DNA of 64,000 bases, from NCBI GenBank assembly GCA_003254905.1, contig QANU01072397.1, positions 721,934 to 785,933 of the forward strand, given 5' to 3'. Within the stretch, counting starts at the first letter, position 1. Every line of letters starts with the position of its first letter. A model generated the notes under the pieces. It ran no database searches and was not told the origin of the DNA. It was given only the letters and a program-made list of their open reading frames with translations. Made by a program: the position numbers and the translations under genes. Of the stretch, positions 37,900-48,800 are shown piece after piece. The stretch is from Nissolia schottii (Eukaryota > Streptophyta > Magnoliopsida > Fabales > Fabaceae).

Positions 37900-39438
37900 A
37901 GGCCACAACAAGAGAAGAATCACAGAGAAAGAGAGGGGAGAAAACAGAGACGCGTGAACACCATCCAAGCCACTCACGGTCGCTTCGGAGCCTCCTCTGA
38001 TTACGGTTGTGGTCCCCACACCTCCGCCCACCCGTGAGTCACTCCCTTCCATCTCATCTTTTCCCTTTTCGCCTTCATCTTCATGTCTCAGCTAAAAACT
38101 CCATCATCAAGTTCTAATTTTTAAGAAAAACCAAAGGTGGCTCCTTCTGTTTTTTATTTTTTTTTTGGGGAGGGGGGGCTTTAGCTGAATATCCGTTTCT
38201 GTGTGACGGTTTTGCTGCAATAATTTGGACCCAGATCATTTATAGGAGTTGGAGGCTTTAGAATTTTTCTGGGGTTTGGTTGTTGAGCTTCAAAATCCAT
38301 TCTTTTCTATAACCTTTATGAAATGCTTGTCTTTGCACATAAAAAAAGAAGAAGAAAAGATTGTAACCTACTTGATTTGATGGTGGGTGTGGTGGGTAAT
38401 GGGTTTTTGCAACCTTGTTGTAATGATGTAATGGTCCTTTCCGGGTTTTTTGAGCTTGTTTTTGCCTGATTAGTTTTTGACATGTTGTGGAAGGCTTTGC
38501 CATCTTGTTGCTTTGCTGCTTGCTTACAATTGTACTTGTAGCTGACCCACTTTGTAAGCTTGATGGCATTTATTTGAGGAAGCATTAGTTCATTGGGAAG
38601 TCCTTTTCTTTTTTAGGATAGGCTTCTCTGCATTTTCAACCCTCGCAGCGGCGATACCTGTATAGATAAGAACACTTTGGTGAAAGAAAATGATGAGACT
38701 TAATGTAATATGATTTGAGTTATACTTGCTAGGGACTGACTTGAAGTTTCAGTTGTTATCCTCATTTTGTTCCCCTAACTGCGTCATTACATTTTAATTT
38801 ACAGCGTGTTATGATTTTTCAAAGAGTATATTTCCAAGTTGATCTGATCTGAGTGTTGGCATCTCAGGGTTTTGTTGAAAAGTTTTAGCTAATGTTTCCC
38901 TTGTCCCACTCTTGCCTTGGAAACCAGATTTTATGATTAGATCTTTAAGGATCTGAATATATTTACAGGTGCTATGACTGGTCTTAGCTGTTAGGGATTC
39001 GGGTTTTTGAATTAGTTTGAGTAGATGCCCGTTTGTTGTTTCGTCTATACAAGTCTTTATTGTCGTTGCGATGTGCCGCGTGCTCATCTTATATTTATTT
39101 TAAGATCATTGGTAAATCGTATGCCTCTTGGGATTGCTGAACTCGTATATGCCTATGCGTTTCGTAACTCATGTTTATATCTTTCGTCTACTTAGTAAAG
39201 TTTGGTAATGATTGCATTGCATGTATGACAATATTGGTTCAAATTCCCCTTCTCATTGAAAACAAATGGTCTTTTGTTGCCAGAGTTGATATTTTCATCA
39301 CTCTGAACTCTCTAGAGCTTTCTAATCATTGCTAGAGTTTGGAACTTACTTCATAAATGTGGTAATTTCTTGCGGTTGAGAATTTTATTACTAACATGGC
39401 CAGTTGTTTCAAGCTGCAGTTTGACACAAAAGGGCCTC
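37900..39438 (+). other. 5' leader and leader intron of the endosulfine gene
   Basis: A GC-richer leader lies near 37940-38033 with a good donor (CCACCC/GTGAGT at about 38034). An acceptor GCTGCAG at about 39418 comes 20 bases before the ATG. This implies a leader intron of about 1.4 kb, common in plant housekeeping genes. Inferred from splice signals only. Confidence 0.5.
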
Positions 39439-40392
39439 ATGTCTAACATTGAGGATAACAAAGAACAAGGACAGATGGATGTCGATGCATCTGATGGGTC
39501 AGCTAACATGCCATCGTCCCAGAAACAGGTTTTGTTCTGATCTGACTTTCTTTCATGCTTAAATAAAAAAGTTAAATGCGATCTTCGATGAGATAATATC
39601 TTCATTACTTTGAGGTTGTTTTACTGCCAAACGAATTTCTTATTTTCTTGCTTATGAGTTCATAAACCTTGTTTGTAGGAGGAAGCTGTAAAGAAAAAGT
39701 ACGGAGGAATGCTGCCCAAAAAGCCACCACTCATATCTAAGGTATGTGCGGGATTCTGTTTGTGCATTTATTTGTAACTTAAGTTTATGAAATCAAGATG
39801 GTCAGTGCTCATGAATATTCATTGGTAAGTGTTAATTTTAATTTTCACTCAAAAATTGACTTTTGTGGCAGGACCATGAGCGTGCTTACTTTGATTCTGC
39901 TGATTGGGCACTTGGAAAATCAAAGGTATCGTTGGAAGACACACCTCTGTAGTAATAACATGTATTGAAATTTTTCTCATACTCCCACATGAAACAACAG
40001 GGTGGTGAGAAGCCTAAGGGACCACTTGAAGCTCTTCGGCCTAAATTGCAGGTATTTAACCAATATTCTCGTACTTGAATTAAAGATAATAATGTTGCTT
40101 TGTAAGGTGTGGTATTAAATGTTTTTCTATTGTGTAAGTAGTGTGTTGCCTGACGGCCTTTGACTTTTTTTGGGGAGAAAAATTGTGATCTTGTTAAGCT
40201 GTCATTTGCAGTTGTAGTACAAAGCTAGGGGTGTACAACAGGGTCAGGTAACTCGTCCAATCCATTGACTCGAAACTGTTTTGGGTAGATCTAGTCGGGT
40301 TGCCAAGTCAAAACCGACGAACCCAAAGTGCTTGTAGGGTCGGTCGTCAATTTGGAGTATTTCAAAATTGACTCCGTCGACAAACCAAAATA

Positions 40393-40426
<34 letters not shown>

Positions 40427-41772
40427 TTTTTAAAAATTAGAAAACCCTAAAAACCCACCCCAATCACATAACCTCACCTCACACTCTCATTCTCAGTTCT
40501 CACATGACAACATATATCAATTGTTGTTGAACTGATACATATTTTTTTATATAAAGAAAAATACAGTTTTCTTTAATTAAAAACATATTTTATTACTACA
40601 AATAATCCATTTTTTTAAGGCCCAACTGTCCAAAAAAAGGCCCAAATGCCCCCAGAAAATGTCTAAACCCTCAAAATAATAGACAAAAAATCTGAAAAAA
40701 AAAAATATTCCAATTACTCGTCCACTTGTTCGACAATCCGGTGAGTCAACTCGAGGCGAGTCACCCCATTCAAACTTACCCAACTCGACTCATTTGATTT
40801 GTCGTTGGGTTTATTGGATAGGCAAGTGTCTGAAAAATATACTCGATTCAGCTGATGTACACCCCTATACAAAGCTGTTATGCCTGATCGATAAATTGGG
40901 TTGGTGTAGCTTATGATGACATAATATATAGTGCAATATAAGCAGAATAATTGTTATGCACATTGGACGGCAAAATTTTGATTCTGCCATTTAGAGCATG
41001 TTTGGTAACTATTTTTTTTATTCCAAGAAACAAAAAAAAATAATAATAATAGAAAATTATACCAATATCTGCTGAAGTCCATTAATATTACTCTTACCGG
41101 CTTTAGTTTGCAAGTTGACCCCTACCTCCCTTAAACCCTAAATTCTCAATTTTAAATAATTAACAAAACACAAATGATTATTTTATCCTTAATTATGGGA
41201 TGGGGGTAGAAAATTGGGGATTAGGCTTTTATATTTTTCCCTTAGGTAAACTTGGACATTTAAAAGAGTATTTGGAGACAAGGGGAGTGGGAGTGGGAGT
41301 GGGAGTGGCGAACTTGCAAACTAGAGGGGGCATGTGTAATATTGATAGACCTCAGGGAGCTTGGCGTAATATGCCTCTTATTTTTTCACTTCAATAGAGG
41401 TCTTTGGAAACTTTTGCGACAATTCATTCTCTTCGTCTCAATAAATTTTATCCTCTGTCAAAAATCAGTGGCAGTTGCTTAAAAGTATTAGCGGTTGAAC
41501 AAAGTTAAAGCTAATGGTATTTTCCATTTTCAGCCAACGCAACAGCAAACACGCTACCGGAAATCTGTTTATGCTCCTTCAGGAGAAGGTAATGTTGTAT
41601 TTTATTCTTTGTTCTGTGACGATTGCCACTCTACTATTCCCTTCTCCCACTGTCTTCAGAATGAACTAAAATAACAAAAATTTCCCTTGTGTTCTGCTTT
41701 TTAATAGAAGGGGGAAGTGTTCCGTCCGACGATGTGGCTTCCAACTCCGACGATGCGCCTTCCAACGAGTAA
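39439..41772 (+). CDS. Endosulfine/ARPP-19 family protein (ENSA-like PP2A-B55 inhibitor)
   Basis: Six coding exons, 39439-39528, 39679-39741, 39872-39925, 40001-40051, 41534-41588 and 41708-41772, give 125 residues with consistent phase. The core KYGGMLPKKPPLISK (about 37-51) and YFDSADWALGK (57-67) is the endosulfine signature. Ser60 in FDSADW corresponds to the FDSGDY serine that Greatwall-type kinases phosphorylate in animals and yeast, turning the protein into a PP2A-B55 inhibitor; plants have W where animals have Y. The N-terminus is acidic and the tail is Ser/Asp-rich (PSDDVASNSDDAPSNE), as expected of a small disordered phosphoprotein. Intron 4 is long (1.48 kb) and holds an hAT-type insertion. 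The family is recognised confidently; the plant signalling role is inferred. Confidence 0.93.
40226..40867. mobile_element. hAT-type non-autonomous element in intron 4 of the endosulfine gene
   Basis: Perfect 12-base terminal inverted repeats TAGGGGTGTACA (40226-40237) and TGTACACCCCTA (40856-40867) are flanked by an exact 8-base duplication TACAAAGC (40218-40225 and 40868-40875). Eight-base duplications and TAGGGGTG ends are hAT hallmarks. The 642 bases hold no transposase; they contain ACTCG/GGGTT subterminal motifs and a (TA)n run at 40397-40422. Confidence 0.92.
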
Positions 41773-41843
41773 GAAACAGTCAGTCCTTTGATGATGTGCT
41801 GCCTGTTGTTCTGATACCATTCCCTTTTTTTGTTGTTTTCAAC

Positions 41844-41849
41844 AATAAA
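41844..41849 (+). terminator. AATAAA polyadenylation signal candidate
   Basis: AATAAA 72 bases after the endosulfine stop codon, at a usual distance for a plant poly(A) signal. Confidence 0.55.
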
Positions 41850-42834
41850 AGAAGTTGATTATGTATTCATATTACCATCACCAGCTTATGCTTTAGAGAT
41901 ACTTCTTACTGGGATTATGATTTTTGTGTTCACATCTTTTTTCCCCCTCTTTATGTGACAGTTTTGAAAAAATGAAAAAAATGAAAAAAAAGAAGCCAAT
42001 AAGAAATTAATAATGGATATTAGAAAAATGTTGTCTTTCAAATGGTCTGATTTTGCTATCCATTTCATCATCTCCATGGCATTGCGTAAAAATAGTGTAT
42101 GCAGCGTTGAAATTGAAGACACAATGGTGTTGTTTAGTGGACCAAAATATTTAATTGGTAGAATCTTACTATTGGTGTTCTTTCGGTATGTCAACAAATT
42201 AAAATTGGCTTTTTCATGTTTCAAAATTATGGGTGTGAATGTACAACAAATTTACTGTATTGGAAATTTCCAAGGGTGCAGAGAAATCACTTTTTGGATT
42301 TGATTTTGATTTTGATTTTGAAGGTGAAAAATTCAATTAATTTTTTCTTTTTCTTTTAAAAAATTCTTATGAGACCTGATGATTTATTATTAGTTAATTT
42401 AAAAGCCAATTATAGCAAATTCTATATATAAGCTAAATATTTTTTTCTTTTCAAGTCATTAGACTTGGACTAGTGATGGCCATGCTTAGACTCATTTTTA
42501 AGAAATATATAACATTTTCAACTTTTTAAATAGCCATTATATATATATATCGCTTTATTTTTGGGTGACAATAAGAGCAAACTCGAAAGAAGACTACACA
42601 AACCAACGCACCAACCATAGTAAGTTGGTAAATTTAGCAAGTGCTACGCTGTACAATAATATAATTTTACAATGAAAGGAATAAATAAATAAAATTAAAC
42701 GTGCGCTGAGTCCAAACTCCGAGTTCCTTTATTTTAATTTCAATTATTCTTACTCTTCTTTTTTAAAACTTTTTAACCTTATGCAATGTAAGGCTTATCC
42801 ATTGTTTTATATAGTAATATGAATCAGAATGATA
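41850..42834. other. Intergenic DNA right of the endosulfine gene
   Basis: AT-rich; a GATTTT run at 42300-42322 and a short TA run near 42540. No gene seen. Confidence 0.5.
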
Positions 42835-43249
42835 TTACCTAGTTAGCGGAACCTTTGCTACGCAGTGAACAGTTGAATCCCGCATAGTTGGTCTCTTCAG
42901 AGTGACAACGCCGATGGGTACCTGCAAAGGCACTCTGACGCCTAAGTAAGAATTTGCATGATAAGGGTGAATTATGATGAATAATGCGTTACCTTGAGGG
43001 TGGACTATCCTTTTATACATGGGTTTTTTGCGTACTTCGGTCGGGACTTGCACATTAAGTTACTCGCGTGGAGTAAGTTATGTAGAACTCGAAGATCACA
43101 CATTGGAGTTATGGGTAGTTAAAACTGAATTGATATTCTTCAACTTTATCAAATATGGCTCATGTGTCATTCATGGCTGTAACCCTTGATGCGGATTCCA
43201 TCCCTACTGAGCCCAATTCAAAGTCCACTTCTTTTATGGGCTTTGTTAT

Positions 43250-43498
43250 TGTTAAACATCATGAGAAACAGATAAATGGCACACCAGAAAATCTAAGAGA
43301 AAGATAGATAACAGAGAAATAACAATTGTATTATCTGAGTTGTTACATCTGAGATTTTCTTTACATCGGAGGCTGAGCCTATTTATAGGCTGAAGACTCA
43401 ACGGACAAAACACAACAGCCAAAAATAAATTACAATCAATTATAATTAAATCAAATCAATCAAATCAAATCATTTTCAATCATAAATTATTCTTAACA
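43250..43498 (-). repeat. 3' LTR of TRIM
   Basis: Pairs with 43850-44090; contains the CCTATTTATAGG TATA-like palindrome near 43379. Confidence 0.9.
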
Positions 43499-43849
43499 CT
43501 CTCCCTCAAGCTAAAACTCTCCAAGCTTTGAGTTTGTCATAGTTTAACGGAGGGTTGAGTGGAGCTGAACTAATAAAACGGAGGCAACAAAGGTTGGGCG
43601 GAACCAGCAAAGGCAACAACAGAGACAACATCATGAGTTGGGCGGAACCAACAATATCGAGGGCTAAGCGGAACTAGTAAAGGCAACATCGAGGGCTAGG
43701 CGGAACTAGCAAAGACAATAACGATAGGCAATAATCGAGACTACACAGAGGCAGATTAAGTCACATCAAGATTATGTGGAGCCGGTTAAGGGGAAAATTG
43801 GCAGAAGCGGGAATATGGGTTCAAGGTGGGAACCATGGCTCTGATATCA

Positions 43850-44090
43850 TGTTAAACATCATGAAGAAACAGATAAATGAGACACAGAAAAATATAGGAG
43901 AAAGATAAGAAACAGAGAAATAAAAATTGTTTTATCTGAGTTGTTATATCTGAGATTTTCTTTACATCGGAGGCTGAGCCTATTTATAGGCTGAAGACTC
44001 AACGGCCAAAACACAACGGTAAAAAATAAATTACAATCAATTATAATTAAATCAAATTAAATTATTTTCAATTATAAATTATTCTTAACA
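43850..44090 (-). repeat. 5' LTR of TRIM
   Basis: Pairs with 43250-43498 and is adjacent to the primer binding site at 43833-43849 on the minus strand. Confidence 0.9.
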
Positions 44091-44625
44091 GTTATCAAGC
44101 CCTTTGAATGTTGGGAGTTTATATCGTAACAGGTGCCCCTAACCCAACTTTGTTTATGAAAATGACGGACTCAGGGTTTTATGTGGTATTGATGCTAGTA
44201 GGCGGGATCTGAGCTTGGGATGACTACTAAGCTAAGATGTGATGGTTCTGTACCTATGTTTTTTCTGGTAGGACTAAAATGTCCTTGTGAGAGAATAGAG
44301 AAATGGGGTGTGTGTCCTTATAAGTTAACGAACTATCCTTTTATACTTGAGTTTGTTGTGTACTGCAAGACTTGCACGCTAAGCTACTCACGTAGATTTA
44401 GTTACGCGGATCCGGGAGATCAAGCATTGTAGTCACGGGTACTTAGACCCGAGTTGTTACTCTTCAGCTTTCTTTATCAAATATGGCTCGTGTGTCATTC
44501 GTGGCTTTAACCCTTGGCGCAGATTCTATCACTACAGGGCCCAATTCAGAGTCCACTTCTCCTGTTATGGGCTTTGTTATCAAACCCCTTGATGTTGGGA
44601 ATTTATGCTGTAACATCCATGTATT

Positions 44626-45848
44626 GAACCAGGAGATTATTATTATTAGGAAAGAGACCATTGAGAGCAACTAGTGACCATAATTGAAGGCAAAGATGAA
44701 AGCAAGTGACGAATGGTGCTTAGGGGCGTTTATGACTGAACCAAACCAACAAAACCACCTGACGAAAAGGAAAAAAAAAAAAAAAAAAACCACAGCCGCG
44801 TTTGACAAGTCGCACCTCTCTCACCTTTGCTCTGCACTGGTCTCCCCTTTTCTTGACTTCGTATCCAGTGTCTCTGCTCCACTCTGGTTGTGTTTAGTAT
44901 TTGTTTGGATTTGTAGTAGAATATTTGATTAAGAGATTTTGATGCAACAGTGAACAACCACCTGGTTTATTTTGGTTTAAAAGTGCTGATAAGCAAGTAA
45001 GTTGCATAACAAGTTGTTCAATGTTGTTTTAAGGAAATATCTTTTGCATTTATTTCATAAGAAATCTGCACTAGGAGACTCTTTGAAATGGGCTTAGATT
45101 AACTTAACAATTTATTATAGTGCAAAGCCAAAAATCGATCCAAACCAAACCGGTAGTTTTCAATTCGGTTAAATTGGCCAACTTACATAAAACTGATAGG
45201 TTGATGTTTTTCAGTTGAAAAAACCGGCGCAAACCGGACCACGCGCACCCCTAAGGGGCTTATTGTGAACTGTAGCATCTCTACTCCCTCCTACATAAAG
45301 GTGCTACAAGACACGGCTCTCATTTAAACATTTAGACATGCAGTAAAGGTGCTACATAATTTATTTTTCAATTTTATCCCAATTGCTACAGTAACTGTTC
45401 CACCCACAACATTATGAACTGTTTGCAGTTAGCTCTCATTTGAAAAAGTTCATTTTCCCGTACCCTTAAAACAACCCATTTTCTAGTATGTATTGAGACC
45501 GATCTTATATAAATGGACAACAAGATCTGATGTGTAATGCAAGATCTAGTGTTACTTCACCACTCGCTGACATTTGCAGCCACTGTTTATCATCATTCAA
45601 GACCAATTTCTAGAACAGGTCAAAAGTGGCTTTTAAAGCAATGATACTTTCATTAAACTAATGAACAACCAATCCAAAATCCAATAGAATAACGGCAAGG
45701 CAAATATAAAAGCAACAAAACTTACTTAAGAACCGAATAAAGATGGGACAAATTTCTAATTTAAAACATAACCTTAATTATGGATACAAGAATAATACTC
45801 ATTCTCGGAGAAAAAGAAACTTAAGCTTGCGACAACTTCCTGAAGGTC
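44626..45848. other. Intergenic DNA with small repeat pieces
   Basis: A poly(A) run at 44770-44789 is followed by CT-rich, leader-like sequence to about 44930, not linked to a gene. At 45120-45252 a segment rich in CCGGTTT/AAACCGG motifs ends CACCCCTAAGG, like one terminus of an hAT-type element; no matching left end was found. No gene supported. Confidence 0.45.
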
Positions 45849-48800
45849 TCAGTTTTTCCCATGGCTTCTTACATAGGAGTTGCGAGCTAACAAGTTCTTG
45901 CTGGAAGCGAACCGCTCACCCTGCAAGGAACAAACATGTCAAGTAGCAAGAACCTTCCACATCCAACAACATCACGTGCGTTAGGGGATGCCTTTTGGGT
46001 TCAAATATTATAATCAAAAGCTTTCTAAAATAGCTTTGATAAATAAAAAAATAAAAAAGAATATTACTCCAAAGTAATTTTTTATCAAACATACCTAATA
46101 ATCTCACATGTGCACCACTAAATGGCAAGCCTTATTAGTTATTACAGAATCACAAACGTTTTCTTATGATGAAATTCGGAGCTCTTTCTGGATATCAGAA
46201 GAAACTGCAACTCGTGCCTTACATAGAAGAGCCGAATTTCCAAGTCAATAATAATAAATACATTAATAAATACAAATGTCCATGTTTTGTTTGTTCCTCA
46301 TTTCTCTGGTCTGTGACACTAAAAGTTCCAACTTCGAATGGAATATAAGCTACCATATTTTATTATCCATCAAAGAATATCTTATTTTAAAACAGGAACG
46401 TTCAAGAAAATATTAAACATCTAATTGAAGTGTTATCCATTTAATCACGGATGATACTAAAAGACAACCAGAACAAACCTTGCACATGGATGCCGCTGAC
46501 TCAGATTCCAGGGTTTGCACTGGGAGATGTCCAAGTGACTGGAAAGAATCCAGGGCTTCCAAAGTCAGCTGCCAGCCGCATAGAGCTGCAGTACCAATGC
46601 CAGAACTGGAGCAAGGACTATCAAGACCAGCGGCAGCAACATCCCCATTCACCCAAGGACAGCAATCATTATGCAGTTTGATTGGGTCAAATTCAATACC
46701 ACCATTACTGTTCTCTCTGTAGGGAGTCCCTGAAGATTACACCCAAGTGCTATAGTTAATGCACAATGCTGTCAGAATAGGGGTGGCAGCCAATGATGTG
46801 CAAGTTGTCTTAGACAAATTAATCAGCATAATATGAAGCATTTATAAATAAAGAGAAGTTCTAAAAGTTGGGGCAGAAGGTTTGGGTAAAATTCATCAGC
46901 AGCACTAGAATTCAGCACAACATTAGACATTGTGTCAATGTGTTTGTATAAATTAGTTTAACCTGTTTAAAAACTAATCCACAATTGACTCACTAATGAT
47001 TTGTGTGACCACCATGAAACTATTTTAAATCACAGTAAAATTGTAAACATTACCTGAATGAGTTTCATATATATCATAATGTAAGAACATCACAAATAAC
47101 AAGTCATGGATGTAAAAAATAAAAATGATTATGAATATACGTAATATAATCAAAATCGACAGGTATACAACACTTATAACATGTTTGCTTGGAAATGGGA
47201 TGGAAGGGGACGGAGGAAGGGAGACGAGGTTTGTTGTTCTTTCCTTCCTGGTGTCATTTCCTCTTCCTCTCAACTGTTTAGCCAATAGCAGAATAGGCAA
47301 GTCAACTTAATACTGTATCTTTTACAAAAAAAAAATAAGTATAAAAAAAATTAAGGAGTATTATCCTCAAAAGCAAACTTTTAAAAATGAAGTTTTACGA
47401 GCATGTCTTCCTATTCACCTCTTCCTTTCAAGGCTCAGACAAGAGGAGTCAAATCTTCCGTCACTGTCTCTTGTCCCTTTCCATATTTCACTAATTAAAT
47501 ACTAATCAGCATTTGATTCGGGAGACAGACAAATGGGGCAGGAAATGGGGACAAAGTATTTGATTCCCAAATATAAAATGGAGTAAATGGAGTAAAAATG
47601 GAGGCACACACTCTCTTTCCACATCAAACATCCAACGAGGAGAGTATAATCCCATCCCTTCCCATTTTGTCCCTATAGCTCTACAAGCTATTCCTTCCAT
47701 TCCAATAATTAGGTCATTTTAGATAAGGCATTCTGAAATTATTTATTATGTTTGATATTGACCTTAGCATATTTCAATAGCCTAATTACTTCGTATAATT
47801 GAGCATCACATAATTGTTTCACTAGAGAAATTAGCAATTACGTTACAATGAAATGATTCAAAGCTCAAAGGCCTAACAATTTTTCCCCATCACATTGATG
47901 ATCAGAGTGTGAGGAGCAAAAGAGAGCAGATCATCTTCAAGGTTAAATGAAAAATACAGAAATGATAATCAAAAGAATATAATCAGACATACCCACAACA
48001 TCTGCAACTAAAGAACCTGATTCATGGCATGCAGCATCATCAATATGAGATGCCTTCCCAGTCTGAGTAACTTCTTCCTTGGATACTTCATATGCAGAAC
48101 ACACAACAGCATTGCAAGAAAGAGAAGGGTGGGCACCATTTTCGTGGCTTAGCATCTGCATGCTACTACTGGTCTTCTCACCACTTTCAGCAGCTTCAAC
48201 CTTAGTTGAAACTACAACTTTTGAGCCACTATCAGTCCTCACTGTCGATTGAGATACCACAGCTTGACTATCCCCTTGAGGATCTTCTCTACTCATTTCC
48301 TCAGGCACAAAATCGCCAACAAGGCCATGAAAAGGTGCAAATTCACCACCTTGGCCCTGATTTTCAATTACTTCAGCAACTGGTTCAATATCACCTAAAC
48401 TATCACCTCTATGAACTGAGACATCAGTTCCATGGATTTCAGCTTCATGGCTAGCACCCATGCCAACACTTCCCCCACTAATACCAACACTAGGTCCATC
48501 CCTAGCTTGTGCAGTTAGTATCTCTGTGTTCAAAACTTCCCCACAAGCATTTGAACTGCTAACACCTGTCTCACCTCCTGCTCTTTCTAAAAGTGGTTGG
48601 AAACAAGCACTCTGCTGCGCTTGATAGCTGCTGTTTAACTCTGATGTTTCATACAAATCAACAGAAGGGAAATTGACATCATTAACATCTACAGGAAAAT
48701 TATCAACACTTTCCATTGATTCATCATCTGAGCTGTGATAAACTGTATTCATCGCAATTATGGAAGATGCATGGGTGGAATCTCTGGTAGATGGAATGCC

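Larger units (their letters stand above)
43250..44090 (-). mobile_element. TRIM (terminal-repeat retrotransposon in miniature)
   Basis: Direct repeats 43250-43498 (249 bases) and 43850-44090 (241 bases) begin TGTTAAACATCATGA and end TTCTTAACA. The exact 5-base target duplication GTTAT sits at 43245-43249 and 44091-44095. Read on the minus strand, TGATATCAGAGCCATGG (43849-43833) follows the first LTR as a tRNA-iMet primer site with one mismatch. AGCTTGAGGGAGAG (43512-43499) precedes the second as the polypurine tract. The internal region is 351 bases and non-coding. Size and layout are those of a TRIM. Confidence 0.92.
42835..44625. repeat. Two diverged direct copies of a gypsy-LTR-like sequence
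   Basis: About 290 bases are repeated: copy 1 is 43002-43249 plus 44096-44133 (interrupted by a TRIM); copy 2 is 44329-44613. Shared phrases include ACTATCCTTTTATAC, GACTTGCAC, TTTATCAAATATGGCTCRTG and TGGGCTTTGTTATCAA. The upstream text GGGTACCTGCAAAGGCACTC (42916) resembles LTRs of Tat/Ogre-type Ty3/gypsy elements as I remember them. No coding remains. Confidence 0.6.

Noticed and set aside
37825-38052. 75-residue minus-strand frame near the endosulfine leader
   Set aside because: Antisense to the GC-richer 5' leader; no homology signal.
44684-44932. Poly(A) followed by CT-rich sequence, like a retroposed leader
   Set aside because: No exon, stop-free domain or target duplication found.
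45120-45252. Possible second hAT element ending CACCCCTA
   Set aside because: No matching left TIR and only an imperfect candidate duplication (ATGGGCTT versus AGGGGCTT).
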